Source: Micromonospora sp. KC723
GTDB lineage: Bacteria; Actinomycetota; Actinomycetes; Mycobacteriales; Micromonosporaceae
Assembly: GCF_004348595.1 (NCBI RefSeq)
Contig: NZ_SMKD01000026.1
Span: 1 to 52,472, forward strand
Length of the DNA stretch: 52,472 bases
Direction of reading: 5' to 3'
The notes beneath the pieces are model-generated. The model ran no database searches and was not told the DNA's origin. It was given only the letters and a program-made list of their open reading frames with translations. The position numbers were made by a program, and so were the translations under genes. Below, piece by piece: positions 1 to 9,887 of this stretch; the stretch's first letter is position 1, and each line of letters begins with the position of its first letter.

Positions 1-117
1 GCGATCTCCGAACCGACGACCTTCTCCCAGGCGCCGAAGACCGTCGCCTCGGCGGCCGGCTGCTGCCAGCCGCGCGCCTTCATCAACCGTTCCAGCACCA
101 CCCCGAGCGGCTGCGGA
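1..117. repeat. 117-bp direct repeat of an internal dciA segment (second copy 361-477)
   Basis: Bases 1-117 are identical to 361-477, exactly 360 bp apart, and the match stops at 118/478. The duplicated piece encodes, on the minus strand, the start of the conserved DUF721 domain. It lies in the same reading frame just past the dciA stop codon. It may be a genuine partial duplication, but its position at the window edge makes an assembly-end artefact at least as likely. Confidence 0.9.
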
Positions 118-128
118 CGGAGGCGGGG

Positions 129-818
129 TCAGCCGTAGGTGTCGCGGGGGCCTCGGCCCCGGACCCGGCGCGGGCCGCGTGACCAGGACGGCGCGGCCGG
201 GCCGTGGATGTGCAGCTTGCGGACCACGTTGTGGCCCACCTCGCCGGCGATTCGCTTGAGCAGGGACCCGGCGAGCAGGCGCAGCTGGGTGGCCCAGGCG
301 GTCGAGCGCGCCTCCACGGTCAGCTCGCCGTCCTCCAGCTTCACCGGCCGGCTGTGCTGGGCGATCTCCGAACCGACGACCTTCTCCCAGGCGCCGAAGA
401 CCGTCGCCTCGGCGGCCGGCTGCTGCCAGCCGCGCGCCTTCATCAACCGTTCCAGCACCACCCCGAGCGGCTGCGGATCGCGCGGGTCCGGCCCCGGGCC
501 GGAGTAGCCGCGCAGCCGCCGCTCCCCGCCGTCCCCGGATCCCACGCTCCGTCGGCGGGCCTTCGCCGCCCCCTCCCGGCGGGCCCGGGCCGCGTCCAAC
601 ACCGCCCGGGCGAGCTGCGGCCCGGACGCGCTCCCGGCCGGGGTCGCCGAACCTGCGCCGCCGGCCCCGGCCGAACCCGGCCCGCCCGACCCCGGCTTGG
701 CGGCCTCGGCTGGATTCGGCGGAGTGGTCCGGCGGGCGCTGCCACCCGCCGCCGGGGCGGCGCCGGCCCGCCGGGTGGGTGTCTCGCCTTCGCCCTCGCG
801 TCCCGGTTCAGTCGACAC
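129..818 (-). CDS. dciA: DciA/DUF721 family protein (presumed DnaB helicase loader)
   Basis: A 229-aa protein. The first ~105 residues are Ala/Gly/Pro/Arg-rich and probably disordered. The DUF721 domain follows at about residues 115-210 ([15 protein letters not shown], then [14 protein letters not shown]), with a basic tail. DUF721 proteins include DciA, regarded as the ancestral bacterial loader of the replicative helicase; the mycobacterial homologue lies in the same place next to recF. The GTG start at 818 overlaps the recF stop by 11 bp, indicating translational coupling. gyrB would normally follow but is not seen before the window ends. The helicase role is inferred from family and synteny. 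Confidence 0.85.
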   Translation of the reverse strand: MSTEPGREGEGETPTRRAGAAPAAGGSARRTTPPNPAEAAKPGSGGPGSAGAGGAGSATPAGSASGPQLARAVLDAARARREGAAKARRRSVGSGDGGERRLRGYSGPGPDPRDPQPLGVVLERLMKARGWQQPAAEATVFGAWEKVVGSEIAQHSRPVKLEDGELTVEARSTAWATQLRLLAGSLLKRIAGEVGHNVVRKLHIHGPAAPSWSRGPRRVRGRGPRDTYG

Positions 819-1941
819 GTCGTACCGTCCCCTCGCCCACCGTGTACCGGATGCCCCGCAGTGCCGCCGGCACGTCGTCGTCCACCGCGCAGGTGACCAG
901 GAGCTGACCGGCGCCGCCGACCAACTCCGCCAGCCGTTGCCGCCGGCCGGCGTCCAGTTCGGCGAAGACGTCGTCCAGAACCAGCACCGGCTCGATGCCG
1001 TCGGCGCGCAGCAGGTCGTACCCGGCCAGCCGCAGCGCCAGTGCGAACGACCAGGACTCGCCGTGGCTGGCGTACCCACGGGCGGGTAGCGGACCGAGAG
1101 TGAGCGTCAACTCGTCACGATGCGGGCCGACCAGGGTGGTGCCACGTTCGATCTCGGCCGACCGGGACTCGGCCAGCGCGGCGGTCAACGCCTCGGCCAG
1201 CGCGGCACGCTCGGTGGTCGGCTCCGCCAACTCCACCGACGGCCGGTACGCGATACCGGCCGCGCCCCGGCCGGCCGCCACCGCGTCGTACGCCTTCGTC
1301 ACGTGCGGCGCCAGCGCCGAGACCAACTCCAGCCGGCCGGCCAGCAACTCGGCGCCGTGGCGCGCGAGGTGGGTGTCCCAGACCGCGAGGGTGGACAGGT
1401 CCCCGCCCCGCGCGCCGCCCGTCTTGCGGGCCAGGTACGCCGTCCGCAGCAGGGCGTTGCGCTGCTTGACCACCCGCTCGTAGTCGGCGCGCACCCCGGC
1501 GTACCGGGGCTGCCGGAGCACGAGCAGGTCGTCCAGGTAGCGGCGGCGTTCCGCGGGATCGCCCCGGACGAGTTCCAGGTCTTCGGGGGCGAAGAGCACC
1601 AGCCGCAACGCGCCGACCACGTCCCTGGCCCGGCGGGCCGGTGACCGCCCGATCCGGGCCCGGTTTGCCCGGCCGGGAACGATCTCCAGCTCGACCAGGA
1701 GTTCCCGGCCCTCGTGCACCACCGCGCAGCGGATCACCGCCGACGAGGCGCCCATCCGGACCAACGGGGCGTCGGTGGCGACCCGGTGCGAGTCCAGGGT
1801 CGCCACGTAGCCCAACGCCTCGACCAGGTTGGTCTTGCCGACGCCGTTGGCGCCGATCAGGACGTTCGGCCCCGGCTCCAGATCGACGCCGACCCGCTCG
1901 TACGAACGGAAGTCGACCAGTTCGAGCCGGCGGACGTACAC
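808..1941 (-). CDS. recF: DNA replication and repair protein RecF
   Basis: A 377-aa SMC-like ATPase that helps load RecA at single-strand gaps in the RecFOR pathway. It has the N-terminal motif LVDFRSY, a Walker A GANGVGKT (residues 30-37), a signature region [16 protein letters not shown] (291-306) and a Walker [13 protein letters not shown] (319-330). This is full length for the family. The start is GTG, 16 bp after the gnd stop, and the 3' end overlaps dciA, so gnd, recF and dciA are probably one transcript. Confidence 0.97.
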   Translation of the reverse strand: MYVRRLELVDFRSYERVGVDLEPGPNVLIGANGVGKTNLVEALGYVATLDSHRVATDAPLVRMGASSAVIRCAVVHEGRELLVELEIVPGRANRARIGRSPARRARDVVGALRLVLFAPEDLELVRGDPAERRRYLDDLLVLRQPRYAGVRADYERVVKQRNALLRTAYLARKTGGARGGDLSTLAVWDTHLARHGAELLAGRLELVSALAPHVTKAYDAVAAGRGAAGIAYRPSVELAEPTTERAALAEALTAALAESRSAEIERGTTLVGPHRDELTLTLGPLPARGYASHGESWSFALALRLAGYDLLRADGIEPVLVLDDVFAELDAGRRQRLAELVGGAGQLLVTCAVDDDVPAALRGIRYTVGEGTVRRVD

Positions 1942-1957
1942 AGGCGGTGGATACCGG

Positions 1958-2830
1958 TCAGCGCTTGTGGACGGCGTGCCCGCCGAACTGCTGGCGCAGC
2001 GCGGAGACGGCCTTCATCGCGGGCGAGTCGTCCTGCCGGGAGGCGAACCGGGCGAACAGCGCGGCGCTGATGACGTTCAACGGCACGGCGAGCCGGACCG
2101 CCTCGTCGACCGTCCAGCGGCCCTCGCCCGTGTCCTCGGTGTAGCCGCTCAGCTCGGCCAGCTCCGGGTCCTCGTCGAGGGCCCGGTCCAGCAGGTCGAG
2201 CAGCCAGGACTGGACGACGGTGCCGTCACGCCAGGACTTGATCACCCCGGGTACGTTCGTCACCATCTCGGCGGCGGAGAGCAGTTCGTAGCCCTCCGCG
2301 TAGGCGTGCATGAGGCCGTACTCAATGCCGTTGTGCACCATCTTGGCGTAGTGGCCGGCGCCGACCGGGCCGGCGTGCACGAAGCCGTACTCGCCAGCCG
2401 GCTTGAGCGCCTCGAAGACCGGCATCAGCCGCTCGACGTGCTCCTGGGCGCCGCCGACCATCAGGCCGTAGCCGTTCTGCCGGCCCCACACGCCGCCGGA
2501 GACACCGACGTCGAGGTAGCCGATGCCGTGCTCGGCGAGGCGCTCGGCACGGGGGGCGTCGTCGCTGAACCGCGAGTTGCCGCCGTCGATCACGATGTCG
2601 CCCTCGCCCAGCGCGCCGGCCAACTCGTCGATGGTGGCGTCGGTGACGGCCGCGGGCACCATCACCCAGACCGCGCGGGGGGACTCCAGCTTCCCGGCGA
2701 GGTCGGCCAGGCTGGCGGCGTCGCTCAGCTCCGGGTTGCGGTCGTAGCCGACCACCTCGTGCCCGGCGGCGCGCAACCGCTCGCGCATGTTGCCGCCCAT
2801 CCGGCCGAGTCCTACCAGGCCGAGCTGCAT
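1958..2830 (-). CDS. gnd: 6-phosphogluconate dehydrogenase, decarboxylating, short NAD-type
   Basis: A 290-aa enzyme that converts 6-phosphogluconate to ribulose 5-phosphate and CO2 in the pentose phosphate pathway. The Rossmann motif [11 protein letters not shown] spans residues 4-14. The second strand ends in Asp30 (GYDRNPE), which favours NAD over NADP in this family. The substrate/catalytic segment [12 protein letters not shown] carries Lys163 and Asn167. The length matches the short YqeC-type enzymes rather than the ~470-aa classical form. It lies between dnaN and recF, as in Streptomyces. The ATG start is at 2830. Confidence 0.93.
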   Translation of the reverse strand: MQLGLVGLGRMGGNMRERLRAAGHEVVGYDRNPELSDAASLADLAGKLESPRAVWVMVPAAVTDATIDELAGALGEGDIVIDGGNSRFSDDAPRAERLAEHGIGYLDVGVSGGVWGRQNGYGLMVGGAQEHVERLMPVFEALKPAGEYGFVHAGPVGAGHYAKMVHNGIEYGLMHAYAEGYELLSAAEMVTNVPGVIKSWRDGTVVQSWLLDLLDRALDEDPELAELSGYTEDTGEGRWTVDEAVRLAVPLNVISAALFARFASRQDDSPAMKAVSALRQQFGGHAVHKR

Positions 2831-2871
2831 CTGCTCCTACCTCCGTGCGTCTGGTCTGCTGGGGCTGCCGG

Positions 2872-4005
2872 TCAGCGCGACACGCGGATCGGCATGATGA
2901 GGTACCGGTACCCCGGGATGACCTCGCCATCCTCGCCGGCGGGAGAAATCACCGCGGGCTTGAAGGCGTCGACGAACCTCAGCAGTGCGTACTGGGCGCC
3001 CAGGTTGGCCAGACCGTCGATCAGGTACTGCGGGTTGAAGCCGATGGTCAGCGGGTCGCCGGTGAAGGTGGCCTCCATCGCCTCGCTGGCCCGCGCCTCC
3101 TCGGTGCCGCCGGCCTCGACCACGAGCCCGTCGGAGCTGAAACTCAACAGCACCGGTGTGGTCCGCTCGGCGACCAGCGCGACGCGCTTGACTACCTCGA
3201 TCAGCGTGCTGACCGGCACCCGCGACTCGGCGTTGTGGGTGGCCGGGAAGAGCGAGCGCACCGGCGGGTAGTTGGCCCCGTCGAGCAGTCGGCTGGTGGT
3301 ACGCCGGGTGCCGCCGGCGAAACCGATCATGCCCTCGCCGGCGGAGCCCTGGGAGAGTGCCAGGGTGACCTGCCCGCCGAGCGGACCGAGCGCCTTGGCG
3401 GTGTCGTGCAGGGTGCGCGCCGGGACCAGGGCGTTGAGGCTGACGTCGGGATCGTCCGGGTGCCAGTCCATCTCGCGCAGGGCGAGGCGGTAGCGGTCGG
3501 TGGCGAGCATGGCGAGCGTGCCACCGGTGAGCTCGAGGCGGACGCCGGTCATCATCGGCAGCGTCTCGTCCCGGCCGGCGGCGACGGCGACCTGGGCGAC
3601 CGCGGCGGCGAAGGCGGCCGCGTCGACGGTGCCGGTGCTCTCCGGCATCTCCGGCAGGGTGGGGTAGTCCTCCACCGGCATGGTGGGCAGGGTGAACCGC
3701 GCGCTGCCGCAGACCAACTCCAGGTGAGCCCCGACGGCGGCGATGTCCACCGGTTTGGCCGGCAGCGCCTTGGTGATCTCGGCGAGCAGCCGGCCGGAGA
3801 CCAGGGCGGCGCCGTCGGCGTCTCCCTGCACCTCGACGGTCACCTGGCTGGAGACCTCGTAGTCGAAGCCGGAGACCTGGAGGTTGCCGTCGGTGACGCG
3901 CAGCATCACCCCGGCGAGCACCGGTACGGACGGCCGGTTGGGCAGGCTCTTCGCGGTCCACGCCACCGCTTCGGCGAGCGCGTCGCGCTCCACTCGGAAC
4001 TTCAT
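2872..4005 (-). CDS. dnaN: DNA polymerase III sliding clamp, beta subunit
   Basis: A 377-aa ring-forming clamp that tethers DNA polymerase III and other partners to DNA. The N terminus MKFRVERDALAEAVAWTAK, the domain junction around PTLPEMPES and the end YRYLIMPIRVSR are typical. The open frame extends 59 codons further upstream, but that stretch has no clamp homology. I therefore take the ATG at 4005, which gives the standard family length. The gene borders oriC and precedes gnd by 41 bp. Confidence 0.97.
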   Translation of the reverse strand: MKFRVERDALAEAVAWTAKSLPNRPSVPVLAGVMLRVTDGNLQVSGFDYEVSSQVTVEVQGDADGAALVSGRLLAEITKALPAKPVDIAAVGAHLELVCGSARFTLPTMPVEDYPTLPEMPESTGTVDAAAFAAAVAQVAVAAGRDETLPMMTGVRLELTGGTLAMLATDRYRLALREMDWHPDDPDVSLNALVPARTLHDTAKALGPLGGQVTLALSQGSAGEGMIGFAGGTRRTTSRLLDGANYPPVRSLFPATHNAESRVPVSTLIEVVKRVALVAERTTPVLLSFSSDGLVVEAGGTEEARASEAMEATFTGDPLTIGFNPQYLIDGLANLGAQYALLRFVDAFKPAVISPAGEDGEVIPGYRYLIMPIRVSR

Positions 4006-4720
4006 CAATGCCTCCGCGTCGACGTCAGCGACAACTCTCTCATGCCGACCGCTGCCCACCGTCCCGCCCGACCGTGCGGGTACCCATCGCACCTTAGGGC
4101 GCGTGGGCATCGGCTGTGCGCCCGACCCCGGGAATCCAGGTGCCGGGGCGACCGCCGACGGCAGCGTTCCGGCCCGATCCACAGGAAGTCCAACGGTGAT
4201 GATTGGTTTTTGTTGTTCAGAAGAAAAACCTCATCGTCTTCATCGCACCTGTGCAAACTGTGGAGAACCGGCGTCTGCCCAGCTCAAACAGGTTATCCAC
4301 CGGTGGGTTGGCTGTGGAGAACCGGGGGGTAAACCTCCCTGGCGGTCCACAGCCCGAGTTGTCCCCAGACTTGTCCACCGTTGTCCACCGGTTGTCCACC
4401 GGTAATCCACCGGGTTTCTCCCCAGTGCTGTGGACAGCGACGACAAGGGTTCCGGACGTCGTCCCCAGAACCTTCCACAGGTCCCCCACAGGTCGACCGT
4501 CGACGGTGGACAACTCCACGGTCGTCCCCAGGCGTCCACAGCACTGTCCCCAGGGTTTGTCCACAGTCTGTGGGTAACCGGCTCCGGACCCAGCGTGGTT
4601 ATCCACCGCCTGTGGAACAGGGGATGTGGACAACCGGACGGTCCTGTGGACGAACACGACCCCGGATCCTGGGCCCTCCAGCCGGTCGAGGGTCAACCCG
4701 CACCTGTCCACCGACACGAA
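4006..4720. other. oriC: Chromosomal replication origin (oriC), DnaA-box array
   Basis: The dnaN-dnaA spacer holds about 20 DnaA-box-like 9-mers on both strands. Two are perfect: TTGTCCACA at 4557-4565 and its complement at 4625-4633. Close variants include TTATCCACC (4293, 4599), TTGTCCACC (4371, 4381, 4392 and inverted at 4505), TTCTCCACA inverted (4259, 4313), CTGTCCACA inverted (4429), GCGTCCACA (4532), TGTTCCACA inverted (4611), TCGTCCACA inverted (4645) and CTGTCCACC (4704). A lower-GC stretch at about 4190-4250, next to dnaN, is the best candidate for the unwinding element. Origin function is inferred from box density and position. Confidence 0.95.
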
Positions 4721-4751
4721 GACGCCCGGCCGACGGTCCCGGCCGGGCGTC
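4721..4751 (-). terminator. Hairpin terminator of dnaA
   Basis: A perfect 11-bp inverted repeat, GACGCCCGGCC (4721-4731) and GGCCGGGCGTC (4741-4751), with a 9-nt loop, 27 bp beyond the dnaA stop. It has no clear U tract, as is common for actinobacterial terminators. Confidence 0.7.
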
Positions 4752-4778
4752 GCGGGTGCTGGCGACGTGGCGTACGCC

Positions 4779-6584
4779 TCAGGTGTTCTGCTTGATCCGG
4801 TTGGTCAGCTCGGCGATCTGGTTGTAGAGCGAGCGGCGCTCGGCCATCTGCTGGCGGATCTTGCGGTCGGCGTGCATGACCGTGGTGTGGTCCCGGCCGC
4901 CGAACGCCTGCCCGATGCGGGGCAGCGACAGGTCGGTCAGCTCCCGGCACAGGTACATGGCGACCTGGCGGGCGTTGACCAGCACCCGGGAGCGGGAGTG
5001 GCCGCGCAGATCCTCCAGGCTCACCCCGAAGTAGTCGGCGGTGGAAACCATGATCTGGTCTGCGGTGATCTCCGGACCGGCGCCGTCCGGGATGAAGTCG
5101 CGCAGCACCTCCTCGGCCAGCGACAGCTCGACGTTCGACCGGGTGAGGCTGGCGAAGGCGGTGACCCGGATCAGCGCCCCCTCCAGTTCCCGGATCGAGT
5201 TCGACACCCGGGAGGCGATGAACTCCAGCACGTCCGGCGGGGCGTACAGCCGCTCCTGGGCGGCCTTCTTCTGCAGGATGGCGATCCGGGTCTCCAGGTC
5301 CGGTGGCTGGATGTCGGCGAGCAGGCCCCACTCGAACCGGGTCCGCAGCCGGTCCTCCAGCGTCGCCAGCTGCTTCGGCGACCGGTCGGAGGTGATCACG
5401 ATCTGTTTGTTGGCGTTGTGCAGGGTGTTGAAGGTGTGGAAGAACTCCTCCTGCGTCCGCTCACGGTTCTCCAGGAACTGGATGTCGTCGATCAGCAGGA
5501 TGTCGACGTCGCGGTAGCGGCGCTGGAACGCGCTGGTCTTGTCGTCGCGCAGCGAGTTGATGAAGTCGTTGGTGAACTCCTCGGTCGAGACGTACCGGAC
5601 CGAGCGGGCGTTGCCCAGCGTGGTGGCGTAGTGCCCGATGGCGTGCAACAGGTGGGTCTTGCCCAGCCCGGAACTGCCGTAGATGAACAACGGGTTGTAC
5701 GCCTTCGCCGGCGACTCGGCCACCGCGACGCTCGCCGCGTGGGCGAACCGGTTGGACGAGCCGATGACGAACGTCTCGAACATGTACTTCGGGTTGAGCC
5801 GGTTGCCGCCGCCCTCCGCGCCGCCCGGGCGTCGGTCGGCCGTGCCGCCGGGACGCCGGTCCACCGCCGACCGGCCCGGGCCGCTGTCGGTACCCCCGTC
5901 GCGCGGACCGTGCGGGTCGCGCGACGACCGGGCGTCGCCCCGGTACGCCGGCTCGAACCCTCGCCCGTCGGCCCCCGGCGGGTTCGGCGCGGGGCGCTCG
6001 TCGAAGCCCCGCCGTTCCGCTGCGGGGTGGTTCACTCGCATCGACTCGGCGAAGCCCGCGCCGAACAGGGTGTCCTGACCGCCGTCCCGGCTCGCCGGGA
6101 TTCGGTGCGGGCGGTGCCCGTCCTGGTCGGCCGGCTGCTCCGGCGGCCTCGACCCCTCGCCGTACGTGTCCGGATAGCCCGGCCCGGCCTGGGGCGCCTC
6201 CGGGAAACCGACCGCCGGGTCGGGAAAGGGCGCGGACCCGGCGGCGAAGTCGTCCCCGGGTGCCTCCGGCTGGGCCTCCGGGACGCTGCGGTACACGGTG
6301 CCGGCGGGGCGGCCGGAGACGTCCTCGGCGACCCGGACGGTGACCGCGACCTGGATGGGGCGGCCGAGCCGGCGGGTCAGCGCCTCGGTGATCGCCGGCC
6401 GGAGCCGGGACTCGATGACGTCCCGGGTGAAGGCGTCCGGGACGGAGAGCAGAGCGGTGTCCTCGACGATCGCTCGCAGCCGGGTCAGCCGCAGGTACGC
6501 GCGCTGCTGGGCGGAGATGATCTCGTCGGCGAGTTCGTCCGTCGCCGCGGTCCACACCGCGGCAAGGTCGGTCGTACCGGCCAC
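4779..6584 (-). CDS. dnaA: Chromosomal replication initiator protein DnaA
   Basis: A 601-aa AAA+ initiator that binds the boxes in oriC and opens the duplex. Domain I is about residues 1-90. Domain II is a long Pro/Gly/Arg/Asp-rich linker (about 91-262), as in actinomycetes. Domain III carries Walker A GSSGLGKT (303-310) and Walker [11 protein letters not shown]. Domain IV carries the DNA-binding motif [15 protein letters not shown]. The start is GTG. A perfect DnaA box (6714-6722) lies 130 bp upstream, which suggests autoregulation. Confidence 0.98.
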   Translation of the reverse strand: MAGTTDLAAVWTAATDELADEIISAQQRAYLRLTRLRAIVEDTALLSVPDAFTRDVIESRLRPAITEALTRRLGRPIQVAVTVRVAEDVSGRPAGTVYRSVPEAQPEAPGDDFAAGSAPFPDPAVGFPEAPQAGPGYPDTYGEGSRPPEQPADQDGHRPHRIPASRDGGQDTLFGAGFAESMRVNHPAAERRGFDERPAPNPPGADGRGFEPAYRGDARSSRDPHGPRDGGTDSGPGRSAVDRRPGGTADRRPGGAEGGGNRLNPKYMFETFVIGSSNRFAHAASVAVAESPAKAYNPLFIYGSSGLGKTHLLHAIGHYATTLGNARSVRYVSTEEFTNDFINSLRDDKTSAFQRRYRDVDILLIDDIQFLENRERTQEEFFHTFNTLHNANKQIVITSDRSPKQLATLEDRLRTRFEWGLLADIQPPDLETRIAILQKKAAQERLYAPPDVLEFIASRVSNSIRELEGALIRVTAFASLTRSNVELSLAEEVLRDFIPDGAGPEITADQIMVSTADYFGVSLEDLRGHSRSRVLVNARQVAMYLCRELTDLSLPRIGQAFGGRDHTTVMHADRKIRQQMAERRSLYNQIAELTNRIKQNT

Positions 6585-6702
6585 CGTCGTGCCACCCCCT
6601 CGCCTCTGCTCCCGGCCGCCGCTGTGGTCCAGTCGGCCGTTCCGGGCCCGCCACCGCGTTCGAGCGGGTGGTTCCTCACCCCACCGGGCGGCTCACCGAC
6701 CG

Positions 6703-6722
6703 GCATCCACAAGTTATCCACA
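6703..6722. promoter_or_regulatory. DnaA boxes upstream of dnaA
   Basis: GCATCCACA (6703-6711) and the perfect box TTATCCACA (6714-6722) are spaced 2 bp apart in the dnaA leader/promoter region. DnaA autoregulation is the usual role of such sites; here that is inferred. Confidence 0.7.
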
Positions 6723-7006
6723 GCCTGTGTGTACCGATGATTGTGCCGCCCGCCGGACGCGGGTCGGACCGTGCCCCCCTTGTGCCGAGGGGCGTTGAAG
6801 CGGGTTCACCGTGCCGAACGATTGACTGCCCCGTCCGGTCTTGCCCGTCAGCGACAACCCGGGTCCCGACGCTGACCGCAATCGCGCACGGTAACAGCGA
6901 CGAAGGGCCGCCATCAACCGCCGTTGTCGTACGCCGGTTGTCGGCATCAGTGAAAAACGCCGGTTCGGTCGCCTCCCCGCCCTGCTCGTGCCCCGGTGCA
7001 GAGGTT

Positions 7007-7035
7007 TTGACGGTCATTGCTCCCCTGCGTAGGCT
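7007..7035 (+). promoter_or_regulatory. Promoter of rpmH-rnpA
   Basis: TTGACG (7007-7012) and TAGGCT (7030-7035) are separated by 17 bp, a good housekeeping-sigma match about 190 bp upstream of rpmH. A second TAGGGT lies at 7062-7067. The 6585-7221 spacer between the divergent dnaA and rpmH holds this promoter, the dnaA boxes and a leader hairpin; I see no gene in it. Confidence 0.6.
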
Positions 7036-7139
7036 GGAGCGGCTGCTCTGTCGCCCTCTGCTAGGGTGATGGGTGCTTGCTGCCCGCGGTCGGATCCCCG
7101 CACCGTCGAGGTCCCGCGCCGCCGGGCAGCACCGATCGG

Positions 7140-7161
7140 AGGCCACCCGCCGAGGTGGCCT
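7140..7161 (+). promoter_or_regulatory. Hairpin in the rpmH leader
   Basis: AGGCCACC (7140-7147) pairs with GGTGGCCT (7154-7161) across a 6-nt loop, 60 bp upstream of the rpmH start, inside the predicted long 5' leader. It could be a structured leader element; function unknown. Confidence 0.4.
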
Positions 7162-7221
7162 GGACCACCACACGACCCCGGCGATCCCGCGCCGTGGACG
7201 TACGAAAACGGAGAGCCTGAC

Positions 7222-7359
7222 GTGAGCAAGCGCACCTACCAGCCGAACAACCGCCGGCGCGCGAAGACCCACGGCTTCCGGCTGCGCATGCGCACCCGTG
7301 CCGGCCGCGCCATCATCTCGACCCGTCGCGCCAAGGGCCGCGCCCGCCTGTCGGCCTGA
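7222..7359 (+). CDS. rpmH: 50S ribosomal protein L34
   Basis: A 45-aa, strongly basic protein starting [18 protein letters not shown] after a GTG codon and ending [11 protein letters not shown], the full L34 pattern. The GTG at 7222 is preceded by a purine-rich site (GGAGAG). It sits at the head of the conserved rpmH-rnpA-yidD-yidC-khpB-rsmG cluster, divergent from dnaA. Confidence 0.98.
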   Translation: MSKRTYQPNNRRRAKTHGFRLRMRTRAGRAIISTRRAKGRARLSA

Positions 7360-7393
7360 GCCGACCGGGCCCGTTCCGGGGACGTGGGCAGTC

Positions 7394-7807
7394 GTGCTGG
7401 CGGTCGCACAGCGACTGCGGCGTAGCACCGACTTCGCCGCAGCGGTCCGGGGTGGTCGACGCGCCGGCCGTGGCGCCGTCGTCGTGCACCTGACTCTGCC
7501 GACCCCCGAACCTGCCGCGACGACCTCGCCGAAGCCGGCGCGGGACGCCGGCGCGGAGCCGCCCTCCGCGCCGACCCGCGCCGGCTTCGTCGTGTCCAAG
7601 GCGGTGGGCCCGGCCGTGGTCCGGAACAGGGTCCGCCGCCGGCTGCGGCACCTGGTCCGCGAACGACTGGCCGCCCTGCCCCCGGGCGGCACCCTGGTGG
7701 TACGCGCGCTGCCCGCCGCGGCCGAGGCGTCGTACTCGGGGCTGGGAGCCGACCTGGACGCGGCGATCGCCGCCGCGCGGGCGCCCCGGGAGCGGCGGAC
7801 GCGATGA
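7394..7807 (+). CDS. rnpA: Ribonuclease P protein component
   Basis: A 137-aa basic protein that assists the RNase P RNA in trimming tRNA 5' ends. It starts [21 protein letters not shown] and contains the RNA-binding signature [20 protein letters not shown]. An Ala/Pro/Thr-rich insert separates the first strand from the core. The GTG at 7394 fits the family N terminus better than the upstream ATG at 7298, which lies inside rpmH. Its stop overlaps the yidD start (ATGA). Confidence 0.95.
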   Translation: MLAVAQRLRRSTDFAAAVRGGRRAGRGAVVVHLTLPTPEPAATTSPKPARDAGAEPPSAPTRAGFVVSKAVGPAVVRNRVRRRLRHLVRERLAALPPGGTLVVRALPAAAEASYSGLGADLDAAIAAARAPRERRTR

Positions 7808-8091
7808 GCAACGGAACCGCCCCACCGCGGCCGACCAGCCTGGGTGCCCGGGTGCTGAGCGGCCCCATCGTCGCGTACCGTCGTTGGATAAGCCCGGCAC
7901 TGCCGGCCCGCTGTCGGTTCTACCCGTCGTGCAGTGCGTACGCCCTCGAGGCGGTGGCCCGGCACGGTGGGCTCCGGGGAGCCGGCCTCACGGTCCGGCG
8001 GTTGTTGCGCTGCCACCCCTTTCACCCAGGTGGACATGACCCGGTGCCGGAGCCGGGCGGCCGCCGCCGTGCCGATGTGACTGGAGCCTGA
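7804..8091 (+). CDS. yidD: Membrane protein insertion efficiency factor YidD
   Basis: A 95-aa protein with the YidD core [26 protein letters not shown] and the second conserved segment [16 protein letters not shown]. It is a small membrane-associated factor linked to YidC-dependent insertion. It overlaps rnpA by 4 bp and abuts yidC with no gap, so translation is probably coupled through all three genes. Confidence 0.95.
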   Translation: MSNGTAPPRPTSLGARVLSGPIVAYRRWISPALPARCRFYPSCSAYALEAVARHGGLRGAGLTVRRLLRCHPFHPGGHDPVPEPGGRRRADVTGA

Positions 8092-9081
8092 GTGTTTAGT
8101 CTCGACTGGATCTACTACGCGATCTCGTGGATCCTGCTGACCTGGCATTCGGCCTGGGATGCCATCGGGGTGCCGATCGGTGCGGTGATCGGCACGAACT
8201 GGGCGTGGATCCTGGCCATCGTCTTCCTGGTGGTCACCGTCCGGGTGATCCTGTTCCCGGTCTTCGTCAAGCAGATCAAGTCGCAGCGGGCCATGCAGGC
8301 GCTGCAGCCCAAGGTCAAGGAGCTGCAGGAGAAGCACAAGGGTGACCGGGAGACGCTCCAGAAGGAGATGATGGAGCTCTACCGGAAGGAAAAGGCCAAC
8401 CCGTTGATGGGCTGCCTTCCGATGTTCCTCCAGATCCCGGTCTTCCTCGGTCTCTTCCACGTGCTGCGCCGGCTCGACCCGGCCAAGTCGAACAAGACCC
8501 TCTACGGCTGGACGGTCGACCAGTTCGACAGCGCGGCGACCGCCAAGCTCTTCACCGCCCCGATCGCCGGCAAGTTCGGTTCCACCGCGGAGGAGCTGGC
8601 CCGTCTCGGCGCCAACGGCACCACTGTCAAGATCATTGCTGGCATCCTGGTCCTGGTCATGATGGGCACCACCTATCTGACCAGCCGGCAGATGATTCTC
8701 AAGACCGGTTGGGCGGAGGACCCGCAGCAGCGGATGATCCAGCGACTGATGCTCTACGGCATCCCCCTGTCGCTGCTGGTCTCCGGCGCGATCTTCCCGA
8801 TCGGTGTGATCATCTACTGGGTCACCAACAACCTCTTCACCCTCGGCCAGCAGCAGTGGGTGCTGCGGAAGTTCCCGCCCCTGGTCACCAACACCAAGCC
8901 AGGCGCCACCACCCCCCGCAACCCGGTGCAGCCGGCCAAGACCGGTGGCTTCCTCAGTCGGAACAAGCCGGCCGCCCAGGCCCCCGCCGCCCCGACCACG
9001 CCGAAGATCGCCGGGCCGAAGCCGGGTGCCAAGCCGACCAACCCCAAGAAGGGCGGCCGGCCGGCCAAGCGGCAGGGCTGA
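8092..9081 (+). CDS. yidC: Membrane protein insertase YidC/Oxa1
   Basis: A 329-aa insertase for membrane proteins. It has five hydrophobic segments, a conserved Arg in the first core helix (Arg51, VTVRVILFP), the charged cytoplasmic loop rich in Lys/Glu (about 60-100) and the segment PLMGCLPMFLQIPVFLGLF. The C-terminal ~60 residues are Pro/Lys/Ala-rich and basic, suited to ribosome contact. It starts at GTG directly after the yidD stop. It lacks the large periplasmic domain of proteobacterial YidC, as expected for actinobacteria. Confidence 0.97.
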   Translation: MFSLDWIYYAISWILLTWHSAWDAIGVPIGAVIGTNWAWILAIVFLVVTVRVILFPVFVKQIKSQRAMQALQPKVKELQEKHKGDRETLQKEMMELYRKEKANPLMGCLPMFLQIPVFLGLFHVLRRLDPAKSNKTLYGWTVDQFDSAATAKLFTAPIAGKFGSTAEELARLGANGTTVKIIAGILVLVMMGTTYLTSRQMILKTGWAEDPQQRMIQRLMLYGIPLSLLVSGAIFPIGVIIYWVTNNLFTLGQQQWVLRKFPPLVTNTKPGATTPRNPVQPAKTGGFLSRNKPAAQAPAAPTTPKIAGPKPGAKPTNPKKGGRPAKRQG

Positions 9082-9087
9082 CCCACC

Positions 9088-9119
9088 GGGCCGCCGTCGG
9101 GACACCCGTACGGCGGCCC
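9088..9119 (+). terminator. Hairpin after yidC
   Basis: GGGCCGCCGT (9088-9097) and ACGGCGGCCC (9110-9119) form a perfect 10-bp stem with a 12-nt loop, 6 bp after the yidC stop. It may attenuate read-through into khpB. The rest of the 216-bp gap shows only a ribosome-binding site (GGAGA) before khpB. Confidence 0.55.
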
Positions 9120-9297
9120 TCCGGCAACCGGGCAGCCGCCGAACGGCGGGCGCCGTGGCCGGAACCGCCGCGCGCCGCGCGGTCACGGGCGAAACTGCCC
9201 GTACAGACGTGCCCGTGGACACCGGAGTCTCCCGCCGGGCGTCCACCGGAAACCAGCGGACCCGACGGTCCGGCCGAGCGAGTACGGAGATGAGACC

Positions 9298-9882
9298 GTG
9301 ACCGACACCAGCATCCCCAGCGCGGAACAGTCCGTGGACGAGGAGACCGTGCCGACCACCGCCCCCGGCGACGACGAGCCCACCGAGGCCGAGGCGAGCA
9401 CCCCGAAGAAGGCCGCCAGCGAGAGCGAGCTGTTCGCGCAGAGCGAGATCGCCGCCGACTACATCGAGGGCCTGCTCGACATCCTCGACTACGACGGCGA
9501 CATCGACGAGTTGGTCTCCGGTGGCCGTCCCGTTGTCGAGGTGGTCGGTGGCCGGCTGCAGAACCTGGTCGGCCAGCGTGGTGCCACCCTGGAGGCCCTT
9601 CAGGAACTGGCCCGGCTCGCGGTGTTCCGGCAGACCGGCACTCCCAGCCGGCTGCTGCTCGACGTCGGCGGTTACCGCGCCACCCGGCGCAAGGAACTCG
9701 CCGCGGTCGCCCGCAACGCGGTCGAGAAGGTCAAGGAGCACGGCGAGCCGGTCCGCTTGGAGCCGATGTCCGCGTTCGAGCGCAAGTGCGTGCACGACGT
9801 GGTGAACGCCATCAGCGGTGTGGAGAGCGAGTCCGAGGGCGTCGAGCCCAACCGGCGCATTGTCGTCCGGCCGGCGGACTGA
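9298..9882 (+). CDS. khpB: KhpB/Jag-type RNA-binding protein (KH + R3H domains)
   Basis: A 194-aa protein. An acidic Thr/Glu-rich N terminus (1-48) is followed by a KH domain with the GxxG loop in [11 protein letters not shown] (92-95 = GQRG). An R3H domain follows with the Arg/His pair in ERKCVHD (Arg162, His166). The N-terminal Jag_N domain of firmicute homologues is absent, as in other actinobacteria. Homologues bind RNA with KhpA and affect cell division and wall synthesis. The start is GTG; the stop is 5 bp before rsmG. Confidence 0.92.
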   Translation: MTDTSIPSAEQSVDEETVPTTAPGDDEPTEAEASTPKKAASESELFAQSEIAADYIEGLLDILDYDGDIDELVSGGRPVVEVVGGRLQNLVGQRGATLEALQELARLAVFRQTGTPSRLLLDVGGYRATRRKELAAVARNAVEKVKEHGEPVRLEPMSAFERKCVHDVVNAISGVESESEGVEPNRRIVVRPAD

Positions 9883-9887
9883 CCGGG

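Noticed and set aside
1..128. Start of gyrB
   Set aside because: The sequence before dciA is only the 117-bp dciA copy; no GyrB motif can be read in any frame.
2872..4182. Longer dnaN starting at 4182
   Set aside because: The 59 extra codons lack clamp similarity; the ATG at 4005 gives the standard N terminus.
6676..9795. 1039-codon open frame on the minus strand
   Set aside because: It lies antisense to rpmH, rnpA, yidD and yidC, which are certain genes; long antisense frames are common in high-GC DNA, and the translation has no recognisable domain.
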